Below are positions 24,560-37,400 of a stretch of DNA of 64,000 bases, piece after piece; position 1 is the stretch's first letter; each line of letters opens with the position of its first letter. The stretch spans positions 622,501-686,500 of the forward strand of contig NC_087112.1 of the NCBI RefSeq assembly GCF_963855985.1. Reading direction: 5' to 3'. The notes under the pieces were generated by a model, which did no database searches, was not told the DNA's origin, and worked only from the letters and a program-made list of their open reading frames with translations. Origin of the DNA: Ostrinia nubilalis (Eukaryota > Arthropoda > Insecta > Lepidoptera > Crambidae). The position numbers were made by a program, and so were the translations under genes.

Positions 24560-27315
24560 TTCAGTAGTGTGTTTTACTAGAATCAAAATTGCTTGGAGAA
24601 CCCCCTTGATTCTCTTCTTGTAAAAGAAGAAAGTAGAAGTGGTATATTACCGCTTTTACTAGATGTAGACGGATTCACCCGACTCATTTTTCTGGCAAAA
24701 ACGTGAAACAAAACAGCGCAGCTGACTCACCGACTAAATGTCCCAAACGGAGTTAAATCATCAACGAAGTCATTCGGCGGAAGATTATCTTTGTACTCGT
24801 TTAATTAACAACTCGATTATGAAAGGGTAACACCCTATCTTGAAAACAGAACTTAGCTATCTGCCACAGGATCTCTAAAAATATTTTTTATATTTTATTA
24901 ATTTATAAATATTTTATTTAAAGTCAAGTACGAGGCAAATAGTTTTATGACTTTATCATTAATTTAGTCACGCCACAACAGGGACAAACAGGGACGAGCA
25001 TTCATATTTTCAACCGACTTCAACAAAAGGAAGAGGTTCTCAGTTCTGTTGGTACTTTTAATAAAACAGTTTTGACAAACCTATTTCACGTAAAAAATTA
25101 TCAGCAGTTTTGCAACTCCAGGCACAATCACAATGTTATTTTAGTCGTAATAAAATTGTGATATCCAGCGACAATCAAACCTATGCTATGTGCCCAACTT
25201 AGCGTCCTCGACAATAAAGCCGTGGTACTCAAACACAGTCGGCCATTCTACTTAACTTGTGGGCTGTCAAAAAATCAATTTCCCTGCCCGCTGCCCTCAT
25301 GAAGTGATAGTAAAATTGTTCCTCCGTTGTCCCTCTTCTAGTGATGTGACGTCACTCAAAAAATTAACGATACCAGTAACAAAAAATCTCGACAAAATAA
25401 AACGAAAAGGTCAATAAATTATGATAAACTAACACGAGTGTAAAAAGTAGATAAATTTTATTTGTTTCACAATTTGAAACAAATTACATAATTTACTCGT
25501 AAATCTAAAATACGACATTCGCATAAATTCAACAAGCAATATGGTTTTTAATGTTTGTCATTGTAGAGTCATTATATTGAATTAAGTGCTTAGTTATCCT
25601 GAGTTTTATTTTGATAACTAAGTAGTAATACATTTTATGTAAGTAGCATTTATAAATCAGGTTTAAAAAACTAACTTTGAACGTGGTCCTTATTGTGAAG
25701 TTTTCACCAATATTAGTCCGCGTATTTTTTTTTTCAAACATCTTTCACGAGCAAAGCCTAAGGTGAAAGCTAGTAATGATAAAACGTAATACGTAAATGA
25801 TGTTTGGAATATATTACATACATTATTTATTCTATTTAGAACCACGAGTCACGCCCTTCAATAAATTACTTAGGTATAACATGTAATCATAAATATATTC
25901 ACGATAAAGGTTCGTAATAATAGCAGTACCAGTGTTACGAAACAAGACCGTAATAAATACCATAATATTTTAATTTAAAACAGTGTCCCATCACTAGTCC
26001 ATAAACGCTAGGGCGGTCCACTATCTCCACCGCCATAACGGACCTCTCTTGACGAACGAAAAACTATGATATGCTAATTCGCCTTTCTGCTTTATGTTTC
26101 ACGGATGGCCCCCGGGAGGGGCCATAAATTTGGACCCTCCGGGGGGATTACTGCAATATGAGGTCCTGGGTGGGCGGATAACACTTTATGATAAACCTAC
26201 AACACCATTGTTTTAAGTTAGGGTAAGTGTGATAAAGTGGGGAAAAGAAATAAAGATTCCAAATTAGTTTTTGAAAAACTTATTTTAACTTAAGTATGCA
26301 ATAAATAACACACGATACTTGAAGGCTATATTGATAAGTTACAGATATTATCAACGACTTATTTGGTTTTTTGTAAGCGAGTGAGGAAGAGAAAAGGGTG
26401 TGCTACGAGGCCTGAAAAATTGAAACCTGAAAATAATATATTTTCAATTATTTTCAGCCACTATTTTTGTTGTTACATGAACTAAATTAATATTTTATCA
26501 ACAATTTTTTATATTTCTAGGTTTCCTATGGATGTTTTTGTGATTGTTAGTCGTTTCTATATTGAATAGGCAAATTGTACCCATTCTGTTAATACATGCA
26601 ATCACATGTACCAACAACCTTTTCCCCAATCTGATCGCATTAATTCCTGCTATTTGTTCTTAACAGCACAGATATTTAGTTGCTATTTTATTGGCGCAAT
26701 TGCAGCTTAATTTCACTGCGCGTTGCAATACCTAGCGTTTGTAGAAATAATAGGAACCAACATTAATTGTTCCGGCAGTTGGCTGGAACATTTAAATTAT
26801 AACATTTTCAAATGTGAACTAATAAGGTGAAAAGTAATTTATCTTTCTTGGCCATAATAATATTTTCATGCTGTTCTAATAAATTAGTTTAGGATATTAC
26901 CTACTAGATAAAGAACAGAATTACCTACTTATTTTAGTCTTAACAACATAATCTCCAAGGGGTTCAAAGTCTTAAAGGGATTGTATAGGAAACTCATTTA
27001 TCTTCGAATGATTTTATACTCGTAATACTTAATACGGTGTTCTTTTCATAGGGCAAGCAATTAAACAAACATAAGTGACAGAACAAAATAGAGACCGGGA
27101 GAGTGTAGGTAAAAACTATTCCATGACCATGACATTTTGAGAATAATTTCTTATGTGAATGAATCACTACATAGTATAAAACAAAGTTGTTTTCCTGTCT
27201 GTCTGTCCCTTCCCTATGTTTGCTTAGATCTCTATACGGATTTTGATGCGATTTTTTTAATGGATGGATTGATCAAGAGGAAGGCTTGTATGTATAAAAC
27301 ATACTTATTATAAAG
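24560..27315. other. Upstream of protease gene, no gene seen
   Basis: AT-rich sequence with short, unsupported reading frames. A GC-rich patch at about 26100-26190 (GGCCCCCGGGAGGGGCC-like) is unexplained. The protease promoter must lie near 24440-24700, but I cannot place a TATA box or initiator with confidence. Confidence 0.4.
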
Positions 27316-27352
27316 GAGATTCAAAGATTCAAAGATTCAAAGATTCAAAGAT
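27316..27352. repeat. 8-bp tandem repeat (ATTCAAAG)n
   Basis: About 4.5 copies of ATTCAAAG, of the kind found at LINE/SINE 3' ends in Lepidoptera. Confidence 0.9.
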
Positions 27353-27401
27353 TATTTATTCACCGAGATAATGTGGTACAATAAAATATGTGGTCTTAAA
27401 T

Positions 27402-27641
27402 TAAAAAACTTTTTTAAAAACAAGCTTTATCCTGAAATGCAGTTGTACTAAAATGAAAAAAATAATTGTATGCTTGGTTCAAAGAATTTCGAAAGCTTGT
27501 ATCGCGCATGGAATTTATTCCTCTTTTTTTCTGTTTGCGCTACAAGCTTTCGAAATTCTTTGAACCAAGCATACAATTATTTTTTTCATTTTAGTACAAC
27601 TGCATTTCAGGATAAAGCTTGTTTTTAAAAAAGTTTTTTTT
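27402..27641. repeat. Palindrome, 100-bp arms, 39-bp spacer
   Basis: The arms (about 27402-27501 and 27541-27641) are near-perfect reverse complements. It is AT-rich and non-coding. Confidence 0.9.
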
Positions 27642-27696
27642 TATTATAATTTTATTTTACACTTTTTAGTTGTATCTCAATCTCTGGGTCATTATT

Positions 27697-27816
27697 TAGC
27701 ACCAAAGTGCTCGAGAAGTCGAATCCAACGAACCCAAACTCGATAAGATTCCGCCATTTCGTTTAGGAGTTCCTATGGCCACCTCCTGACTCCATCATCA
27801 GGACCCTGGACATCAT
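27697..27816 (+). repeat. Outlying unit of the 121-bp repeat
   Basis: A diverged copy (GCACCAAAGTGCTCGAGAAG onward) of the unit arrayed at 28950-29546, lying on the other side of the LINE fragment. Confidence 0.85.
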
Positions 27817-27829
27817 CTAGCACCCATTC

Positions 27830-28660
27830 TTTTTTCATTGTACGTCAATGACATCCCCAAATATCCGAATACGGATTTAGCCCTCTTTGCGGACGACACC
27901 GCACTCTACAAGTCCGAACGTAATCGGAATTACGTCATCTTGGCGCTCCAACGCGCAGTCATACTATTAGGCGAATGGTTCAGGAAGTGGCGTATCGAGG
28001 TAAATCCCGAAAAAGTGCAGCAGTGTACTTTTCTAGGGCTTTGTCTGCGAAACGTCCTCCGGTTCGCACTCGTCCTAATGTCCCCACCCATCTCACCTTA
28101 TTCGACCAAACTATTCCTTGGAAGAGTGAGACCAAGTACCTATGTGTCACCCTCGACCAGAGATTATCGTTCGCTCCGCAGCTCAGACGCGTCTTGAGCC
28201 GTCGAACCACTACACCCACCGACTCTACCACCTAGTTGGAAGGAAAAGTAAATTGTCACTTAGAAACAAGTTGCCCCGTGGTTCGTGCGTAACACGAATC
28301 TCCATAGAGATTTCGAGATCCCATCGATTGATCACTTTATGAAAGAAGCCTCTCGCCGCTACTTTGATAAAGCGATCAACAACAAGAACCCTCTTATCGT
28401 TAGCGCCGCCACGTACACACCCCAGAAAGATGTCGCTGCCCAATACCGACGACCTAGGCATGTCCTAGACGACCCGGACGATCCTATTACCGAATTTCTG
28501 AACACAGACATCACTGCCTTAAGTACGCCAACTACTCCACAACACAGTAGCTCGTTACACCGTACTCGCCGGCGAGTACGAGGCCCTGCATTTCATTTCG
28601 GACGGTACAGACATGTACCGGGCCGGTTCTCCCCAATCCGTCCCCCGGACACGGCCTGAG
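27830..28660 (+). mobile_element. Frameshifted jockey-like LINE reverse transcriptase fragment
   Basis: The plus strand reads YVNDIPKYPNTDLALFADD (FADD catalytic box at about 27880), then LGEWFRKWRIEVNPEK. The frame then shifts near 28010 (continuing as FDQTIPWKSETKYLCVTLD) and again to IPSIDHFMKEASRRYFDKA around 28320, ending near 28659. At least two frame changes make it dead. GC-rich non-coding sequence follows to 28949. Confidence 0.85.
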
Positions 28661-28949
28661 CCGAAGTCCGAGCCTACCGTGGCGCCCTCAGGCCGCGTCC
28701 GTAGTCCCCCTCGATCCGGCCCACTAGAGTGAGCCCACCGTAGGCTGGACTTTGGTCCAACACCGCGGTGGGCAACCCTCTAGTTGGGTCCGCCACTGAT
28801 CGGGCGCCTTATTCGCTCGATACGGCCCGATCGCGAACGTCGGTCTGCGACCGACGATCGCCAAACGGCTAGAGTACCTTCTGTACTCGCCACTCTGCCC
28901 GGTGAAGCTGGAAAAGCTCTTCAAGCTACCAGCGCGTCCCTTAAAAAAA

Positions 28950-29546
28950 ATCATCTAGCACTAAACTGCTTGAAAAGACAAATCCAACGAACCCAAACTC
29001 GATGAGTTTCTGCCTTTTCGTTTAGGATTTCCTATGGCCACCTCCCAAATCCATCATTAGGACCCTGGACATCATCTAGCATTAAACTACTCGAAAAGAC
29101 AAATCCAACGAACCCAAACTCGATGAGTTTCTGCCGTTTCGTTTAGGAGTTCCTATGGCCACCTCCCTAATCCATCATCAGGACCCTGGACATCATCTAG
29201 CACTAAACTGCTCGAAAAGACAAATCCAACGAACCCAAACTCGATGCGACTCCGCCGTTTCGTTTAGGAGTTCCTATGGCCACCTCCCTAATCCATCATC
29301 AGGACCCTGGACATCATCTAGCACTAAACTGCTCGAAAAGACAAATCCAACGAACCCAAATTCGATGCGACTCCGCCGTTTCGTTTAGGAGTTCCTATGG
29401 CCACCTCCTGACCATCATCAGGACCCTGGACATCATCTAGCACTAAACTGCTCGAAAAGACAAATCCAACGAACCCAAACTCGATGCGATTCCACCGTTT
29501 CGTTTAGGAGTTCCTATGGCCACCTCCTGACTCCATCATCAGACCA
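28950..29546 (+). repeat. Tandem array, five 119-121-bp units
   Basis: Units begin at about 28950, 29071, 29192, 29313 and 29432. Each runs from ATCATCTAGCACTAAACTGC through CGTTTAGGAGTTCCTATGGC. It abuts the LINE fragment, and one unit lies on its other side (27697). The array probably grew from the LINE 3' UTR. Confidence 0.95.
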
Positions 29547-30309
29547 GCTCAATGGTACCATAACATTGCATTGTCATCGTACTTACATAAGTATACCAAA
29601 TTTCAGCTCAATCGGTTGAGGAGAAGTGGTCTTAAATTCAGTTGCAAGATTTGTCCCACACATACTAACAAGTGAAGTCAATATAAAGCTTGTAAAAAGA
29701 GGTGCAGCTTATCTCACCAGCGTAGCTGGCATGTGAATTTGTGCATAAGAAATCATTACTTTGTGCATGAGAAACGTCTTCTACTTAAGTTTACTTCATA
29801 CTTTTCATCATCACTGAAACCGCTTTTCTTTCCGTCCAATCCAACAAATCCCTCGATAAAATCCAACTGTCGAGAAAGTATTAATGTAAACTCGCGAAGT
29901 TTATTTTAATCAGAAAGAGTTAATTAAGCAGAGGCTTTCCTTAAACAATGGCAGCTTCATCCTTGTGTTGTAGAAGCGACATTTTTCAATTTGCCCCAGG
30001 GCAAAGCTTATTTACAAGGAGTACTTCGAATGGCCGACTGATGCAAAGTCGGAATTAATTTACTCAGCGAAGATTAGGCTTGGATAAACAATATGCAATG
30101 TTAAGGGAAAGACAATTATTATTTTTCTTTTTTCGGTTTTAGGATCCTTGGAAATATTACAGAGCTTCATCCACTCTGAAACTCTATAATTATTGTGGTT
30201 ATATCTGGTGACTATCATAACCACAAATAAGTATGTATAAAGTTGTGAATACTCGTACATATTACTTGATTACTTACCTACATTTCAACATTTATGGTTA
30301 GAACTAGAT
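29547..30309. other. Non-genic, nothing seen
   Basis: Only short unsupported frames. Confidence 0.4.
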
Positions 30310-30650
30310 CATCATCCAAAAACGTGTACGTTACTCCTATAGGCATTAAAGGAACCCCCATTGATGCAAAATTTGAGACTCCTAGCACTTGTAGTTTCTG
30401 AGATTTCTTGATGAGTGAGTCAGTTCGTCAGTCAGTCAGTGATCTACTAATACTAATATTATAAACGCGAAAGTTTATATGGATGTCTGGATGTCAACAT
30501 GTTTGTTACTCTTAAAACTACTGAACGGATTTTGATGAAACTTTACAGTATTATTGTTTATAACCCAGAATAACATAATATAGGCTATAATTTATGACGA
30601 TCTGTGACAATATAAATTTCAAGCGGGTGAAGCCGCGGGCAAAAGCTAGT
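30310..30650. repeat. Two adjacent dispersed-repeat fragments
   Basis: 30310-30445 is a tail with AAAATTTGAGACTCCTAG and GAGTGAGTCAG. 30446-30650 is an inverted copy of the short repeat ending GAAGCCGCGGGCAAAAGCTAG. Confidence 0.7.
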
Positions 30651-30976
30651 ATTAGATAATAATGTCTCTACCAACATAGTTAACCTACAATTTAATGTTC
30701 TAAAACAAAAGAACAGAACTAAATAATAACTTTAAAATACAATCGCACTGTTTTATTAAAATAAACGGTGAAACAACCGACAACAATGTTATCGCTGTAC
30801 TTATCAGTGTAACGAGAAGGATATAGTTACAGGGCACAGTCAAACTACAAATTTTAGTAAGTAATAAGATTTCATAAGAAATCAAGATTTCATAAGAAAT
30901 CTGGAATTCGCTGCCTGCTGCTGTCTTTCCTGAAGACTATAATCCGTGCATTTTTAAGGCGAGGGCAGATATGTAC

Positions 30977-32106
30977 AGTCGCAGAATGAAAAGGTTCGTC
31001 ACCTTAGTGTCGGTTTTCGCTTGCACTAGGTACTGTAAGAGTCAAACCTGCCAACATAACAGTGCAAGAAACAGTGCTGCTAACATTTAAATAAATATGA
31101 CGTTTGCTAACGAATAAGGTTTTGCTTGTTTATTTTTCTATCTCATCAGTGCAATGCAATGATGACATTGACCAATTGACAATAGTTTTTTTTATTTAAT
31201 AGAAATAATAATGGCAGGTTGAACCAACAAGAAGGTTTAGCAGGCCTGGCTCACTTCGCGCGGTACGTCCGATAATTACCTACAGCGAAGCGCCCCGCCG
31301 GCGGGTATTATATCAGTCGAGTGTCACGCGCGCGCCCGTCAGGACGCTGGCGTGCGTTGTAGTAGGTACCTAATTCTATGATCGAAGTATTATTTAAAAA
31401 TGGACTTAGAGAGAAAGAAATATTGTGCGGCGTTCGGGTGTTTAAATTCGAAAAGAAATCTACCGGATTTATCTTTTTTTTCGCTTCCCAAAGATGCTGA
31501 AAGGTATGTTTGCCATGTAGGTAATCAATAATTCTTAGGATAGTATAGGAACCTAACCTACCATGACTACTGCTCAGAATGCGTTCGACGTCCACTGCTG
31601 GACAAAGGCCTTTCCCAAGGTTTTCCATAATGAATGCGTACTTACCTACATACGTACCTCATTACGTTATACGTATAAATAGATTAATTATTTTTTCACT
31701 AGACAGCAACCCTAACAGCGTAAGAAGAGTTCAGAGGCACGCGATAGAAAGAGACAAAACTTGTAGGTGAATAAAATTGTAGGTACGTAGTGCTGTGCGA
31801 GCTGAATTCCACTTTATCGCGTCGTAGCAAGACTCGCATTTATTTAAATCGTCTTGCGGAGTAATCCTTCTGTACCTGTACTATTACTTATTCTGTGGGT
31901 TTAGTTTATCAATCATAATAATCTTCTTGACAAGATAAATCGTCAAACAACTTTGATCAATAATTTTGAACTTTACTGACGAACAGTTAAAGGTTATTTT
32001 CTCTAACTCGAGATTATTCTATAACATAGTTTCAAAAGGTAATATGTGTTCGCGATTCGTTGAAGGAATCAATTTGAAAACTGACGAACCTTTTCATTCC
32101 GTGACT
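30977..32106. mobile_element. 1.13-kb TIR element carrying a THAP exon
   Basis: The inverted ends (AGTCGCAGAATGAAAAGG versus AGTCACGGAATGAAAAGG, about 28 bp) are flanked by GTAC on each side. Its insertion into a LINE relic confirms the boundaries. It contains one THAP-type first exon (31400-31503) but no transposase core, so it is a deleted, non-autonomous derivative. A LINE tail fragment lies at 31586-31633. Superfamily uncertain: P-like, or another THAP-bearing DDE family given the short target duplication. Confidence 0.8.
31400..31503 (+). pseudogene. Orphan THAP-domain first exon
   Basis: ATG, then MDLERKKYCAAFGCLNSK and DLSFFSLPKDAER, then donor AG|GTATGT. The C-x4-C spacing and the F-x-LPKD ending are typical of a THAP zinc finger N-terminus. 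Like exon 1 of the 34417 transposase, it ends in phase 2 within an Arg codon. No second THAP exon with the C-x2-H pair was found downstream, so the domain is incomplete. Confidence 0.75.
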
Positions 32107-32282
32107 GTACCATCCTAGACTGCATCCCACTGAACATCAGGTGCGATTGTGTCAAATAACTGCCTTGTTATGCATTATAAAAAAACAGAGACGCTACCTG
32201 AAAATAATTCTGTCTTCTGCCTGTTTTCCCACTGTCCTATAACGCGGGTCTTTATTATAAGAGATTAGTTATGACTTGTGTT

Positions 32283-32479
32283 TAAAGCCTGGTCCGTGAG
32301 CACGACCCCAAGCTATCCATCCTTATCGCTCGCGCGTAATTATGTTGCTGTCGCGCTCGCACACTCACTGCGGGCGCCCGTCGCACAGTCGCGACAGCAA
32401 TATAATTACGCGCGAGCGATAAGGATGGGTAGCTTAGAGTCATTGGACGGGATTCTACGTGCTCACGGACCAGGCTTTA
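32283..32479. mobile_element. Palindromic MITE, copy 1
   Basis: The ends AAAGCCTGGTCCGTGAGCACG pair with their complement, and nearly the whole element folds on itself around a GC-rich centre. Other copies: 32712, 46378 and 47624. Confidence 0.9.
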
Positions 32480-32481
32480 GT

Positions 32482-32604
32482 TAGACTGACTTGCACCACT
32501 TAATTTTAACGATAACTATGACGATAACCGGTGCATTTTGTATGGAGTTTGACAGATTTTTGACATTTGTCAAAGTTAAAGTAAGATGGTGCAACCCAGC
32601 CTTA
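32482..32604. mobile_element. MITE, copy of the 9192 family
   Basis: Same length and ends as 9192-9314 (GACTTGCACCACTTAA ... GGTGCAACCCAGCCTTA). It directly abuts palindromic MITE copy 1. Confidence 0.85.
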
Positions 32605-32711
32605 GAAGCTTAGTTCTCCATGAGATCTGTGTTTTTCACAATGCGAGCCGTTAATGGTCTCGTCTTGGCAACTTTTTACATGATAATGATAAAAAAGATA
32701 AAAGTTGTAAA

Positions 32712-32917
32712 GTCTGGACCGGGAGCACGTAGAATTTTGTCCAATGACCCCAAGCTACCCATCCTTATCGCTCGCGCGTAATTATGTTGCTGTCGCGCTC
32801 GCACACTCACTGCAGGCGCCCGTCCCACAGTCGCGACAGCAATATAATTACGCGCGAGCGATAAGGATGGGTAGCTTGGGGTCATTGGACAAAATTCTAC
32901 GTGCTCCCAGACCAGAC
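32712..32917. mobile_element. Palindromic MITE, copy 2
   Basis: GTCTGGACCGGGAGCACG at the left, the complement of GTCTGGTCTGGGAGCAC at the right. The interior is shared with the other copies. Confidence 0.9.
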
Positions 32918-33886
32918 TACAGAAAACTTCATTCACATGTTTTTGTGTGTTTTGTTTTTAGAGTTATGTGCTTATAGTTACTGCTCTACCATCTGCACTG
33001 TGTCTGGTGTCCAGTTCTGCCACAGGAAAAATGGTCTCCACATGAATAGAGCCTTCTAATGAAGCTCGTAAAAAGAGCATAAGACCGGCATAAACGTATT
33101 GTTACGTTAATACAAAACTTTGATGGACATTTTGTTTAGTATGTGGCTAAGATGGGAAAGAATGATAAGATTAGCAATTTTGAAAAGGATCGTTTATTGC
33201 TTCATAAGTTTAAATAACTTATGAGAGCTTGATATTGCAATATTTACTTAGTTTAAAGAACGAGTGAAGACTATAGAAACCATTTTATATCCTAAAATAC
33301 TAAATAAAATAGTATATCAAAATCTAAAATATTGATTCAGTTTAGACCACAAGTGGCACTTATGAACGTCAAAATATAGTAAATAATAAAAAAGGTAGCC
33401 CTTATGGGGCACTCTACATGTCTCCTTATCTTTTGGGCCCTACCAGCGCTTCGAGACAAACTTAAATAGCAAGTGCTGAGAAACACCGGAACAAACTCAG
33501 TCACCACTAATATAAATTATGAAGGACACTTACCTACTTCACAGCTTCACAAGTCTTCCAGCTCTCGATGAAATACATTCACTAGCGGGACCGTCTTCCA
33601 TGCACTTTCACTTTATAAACAGTGAATCATCAAAACATTCACTTATTGTACACTTTTTATTAATTAATTTATTTTTATGTTTTAAATCTCAACAGAATAT
33701 AGAAACGTTATGGTAGGATCGCGCGTCATTGATCGTGGACTGACGCTTAATTCAAAATTCGAACGTCTCTATCAGTGGGTAGACACTTCTCATACAAAAA
33801 CTAGTCTCTATATGTAGCAATTGATATACAACCTTATCCCTTAAGCAATAAAGTGCATTTTGGATTGATTTCACTATAGCAGGGGA
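32918..33886. other. Non-genic, nothing seen
   Basis: AT-rich flank of the P-like element; no exon recognised. Confidence 0.4.
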
Positions 33887-34416
33887 ACCCGCGGATCAAT
33901 ACCACCATACTAAAAATAATTGTTAGTGTCCTTATGTTGGTAGTATTGTTAGTTTGACAAATGAAAAAAAATGTCTGTCAATTGAGTTTGAGTTTTTAAC
34001 CGGCGAATTGATTCGTGTGAAGTTATTTTCTCAGATTTGGTGCAATATTACTGTAAATAAACTTTTCTGTCGTTTACGTTGAGTTGATTAAGTTCCTCCG
34101 TATCGGGCGTGATAAAGTTTGCTGTTCAGTGTTATGTTTTTTGTGAGATAGAGACTCTTTTAAATAAGCTGTGTTTCAACTTCTACAGAAGTTTAAACTC
34201 TTATTTACTTTTCTATTTAATGGGTATGTTATCTACTTACTTGAAATATTAGATCTATTACAAATCTATTTTTCATTAAAAACAACCCTATGTGATGAAA
34301 ATGTAAATGTACTTTCAAAACTGGTAAATGCATGAACCAGGGCATTGACACTGGTTGGAGAGAAATTATAGGCTTTGTTTAATTAATACCTATTTCATTT
34401 TAGGCTTCTACTGATA

Positions 34417-37400
34417 ATGGAGAGTAGAAACAACAAGAAGTGCGTTATTTGTAATAAGAGGCGAAGTCGTGGTGGATCACCCTTACTTTTGAGTAGGTTT
34501 CCTCTGGATTCTGACCGGTAAGTTTCTAATAACACTCATTTATTACAAGATAATTTTACTGATTGTGTAAACTTAAAGGCTGGGATTAATATTTTTAATC
34601 ATACAGTAAATAACCATAACCAATTTTTAATTTCAGTATTTTGTTTCGTACTCTGCAAATGAATTGCATAACAATACTAAAAGAAATTAGTTGATGAATA
34701 AATTTCAGTTTGTTATTCTTTTTCTTTTCTAATAGGTATTTCTTATTTCAGTTGTCGAATGTGGGTTAAAAATGCTGGCTTAGAAGACTTAGCATATGTA
34801 CCTATTGAAAAGTTACACCAACTGAAGTTTGTTTGTGGTGGGCACTTCACTCCTGAATCCTTCAATGCCAAAGGAACTCGGTTGAAGAACTCAGCTATTC
34901 CAACACTGGAATTGAGCAATCCCATCTTGCCAGATGAAGTTTTGACAGAGTTTCCTCTTCATGTAAAAGACTCCAATAAAGAAAACCTCAAGACAGGTAT
35001 GATGATGACTTCAATTATTTTTTTTAAATTTAATTTACTATCTATCAATTTTTCTGAATTATTTAGATGTCTTAATTAATTTTCTTTGGTTTCCAAAACA
35101 AACCAACCGAATGCAATTTAACAAGGTTCTTTCTTTGTAACCACAAACATGTGTTGTATGCTTATCAATAAATAATATATAATTTCAATTATTAATTATA
35201 TCTATACTTTGTTACAGTTCTTTATGATCATTCATATTGCATTCCAAAGAAGTCAAATCCAGTTGAACGAGGTATGTTTATCTAAAATTATACTAATAAT
35301 ATAAAAAGGAAATATTTAATTGTTTGTTTGTATTTGATCGGCTCCGTAACTCGAAGCCAAGATAGCCTAAAGTGCGGGTTAGAACCCCACAGCTTGAATA
35401 TTGTAGTAAACCCACTCGTAACACAATTTAGCTTAGAATGTGTGTTGAGTTAGAGGGACTTTAGTAATTTGTGTAATACAAATTCTTCAAAAAAAGTACC
35501 GGACCAATTTGAAAAATTTTAGGCAATCTACATTAATTAGCCAGGTCAGCTAGTTTAATAATATTTATAAGCTAGTAATTTTTAATGTGAGCAAGACATG
35601 TACTAGACTGATTGTACCCTAAAGTTGGGTAAGAACATGACATTTTATTACCCAATTCACATTTCATTATCTGCTTTCAGTTCCCCTTACAACTACAACC
35701 AAACAACTAAATTCAACATGTTTGGGAGCTGTGGATATACCAGATTCTGGTATTTCTGCGAAAACAACTTTTGAACCTCTTCCTTCTACTTCCAATGCAC
35801 CAGAACATATGACCTATAAACCCATTACTCATGGTAAGTGTACAAACTAATTATTTACCTTCTAAAATATGCCTTCCCTCAAACTAAAGAATGCCACCCT
35901 GGATGCGTTAGATTGTCTTGACATACCCGCAGACCGCATCCAGAATGCAGAACATTAAAACCTCTAAATGCCTTTAATTTAATATTATGTCATTGTTATT
36001 GAAGGTGGGCCCACGCTTCATATTTTATGAGAAGAGCTATCATTATCCTGTCTTTGCATTTTTTTAAAACTTGATAATGATTGATTGATTTGGAAATAAT
36101 ATGTTTCATAAAACAACAAAATAAATTTTAAACTAATTTGCATATTTATAATATTTCAGATGATAAAAACATTTGCCATCAAGATGCACAGGCAGAAATA
36201 TTAGTCCACAGTTATAAAAGACCTAAGAAAAACATTGAAATGAAAGGTAAGATAAAACATACCTAATTTAAAAAACTAAGTAAAATTGCTGATTAATTAA
36301 CCAATATTCAATTCAATTTGCTTTAATGTTGTTTTTTTTACTAATGGAAATGTTTTTATTACAGACACTTCATCAACATTTACAATTAAAGAGAAGAGGC
36401 TTTGGCGACAGTTACAAAATGCAAAAAAAACAATAAGGAATATAGCGAAGTCAAGAGTGAATTTAGACAAGTTAGATTCGGAAGTGCTGACATCGTTAGT
36501 AAAGGATGTAGTGCAGAATAACAAAAAAAAGTCACAAGGAAAAAGGTGGACTTTAGCCAACAAAATATATGCTTTGGCTATATTTAAACGGTCCCCTAAA
36601 GCATACCGCTATATGCAAAAGCTGTTTACGCTACCAAGCACTAAAACGCTCCAAAGGATTTTAAAAAATATACCAATGGAGCCTGGTATAAATAAAAATA
36701 TAATTGATATGTTAGAGGCAAAAGCATCAAGTATGCCAAAGGAAAATAAATATTGCTCGTTAATATTTGACGAGATGGCGTTAAAGAAACGGATAATTTA
36801 TAACGAAATTGCTGATAAAGTGGATGGCTACGTGGATTATGGAGAGGGCGAGAACATGGGACGAGAAAAGAAAATTGCAGACCATGCGTTAGTGTTTATG
36901 ATACAGGGTGCTAAACATAAATACAAGCAATATATTGCGCACTATTTTGTGGAAGGCACAATATCAACAGCAAAACTGGCAAAAATTATATCGGACATCA
37001 TCAAAAAATTAAAAGAAATCGGATTTATGGTTCTAACAACAGTTTGTGATCAGGGATCTACAAATATAGGAGCTCTTAACATGTTAAAAAGAAACTGTGG
37101 ACAAGGCATAGATAGCAACTTTTTCTCTGTAAATAATGACAAAATTTTTATAATCTACGACATCCCTCACTTGTTCAAATCATTACGAAACAATTTCTTT
37201 AAAAGTGGAAATATGTCTTTCGATGGAAAAATTGCACAATGGAGGCATTTGGTAGTTGCAGAAGAACACAACAGAAATTTTTTAAATTTTAAAAAACTGA
37301 ATAGTACCATTGTAAATCCAACATTCAAAACTAAGATGAGGGTGAAGTATGCTGCGCATGCTCTGAGTAATACCGTGGCAGCTATTTTAAAAATGATGGC

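Larger units (their letters stand above)
30898..32182 (+). repeat. LINE C-terminal relic split by an insertion
   Basis: Left part 30898-30976 (TGGAATTCGCTGCCTGC, CTGCTGTCTTTCCTGAAG) and right part about 32107-32182 (TAGACTGCATCCCACTGAAC). Together they reconstitute the relic seen whole at 41604-41830, with the THAP-exon element between. Confidence 0.8.

Noticed and set aside
28950..29546. CRISPR-like regular array
   Set aside because: The whole 121-bp unit is repeated with no unique spacers; it is a plain tandem repeat in a eukaryotic genome.
32283..32484. Reading frames of 60-90 codons in the palindromic MITEs
   Set aside because: The same peptide (PSYPSLSLARNY) appears from both strands and in every copy because the elements are palindromic and GC-rich.
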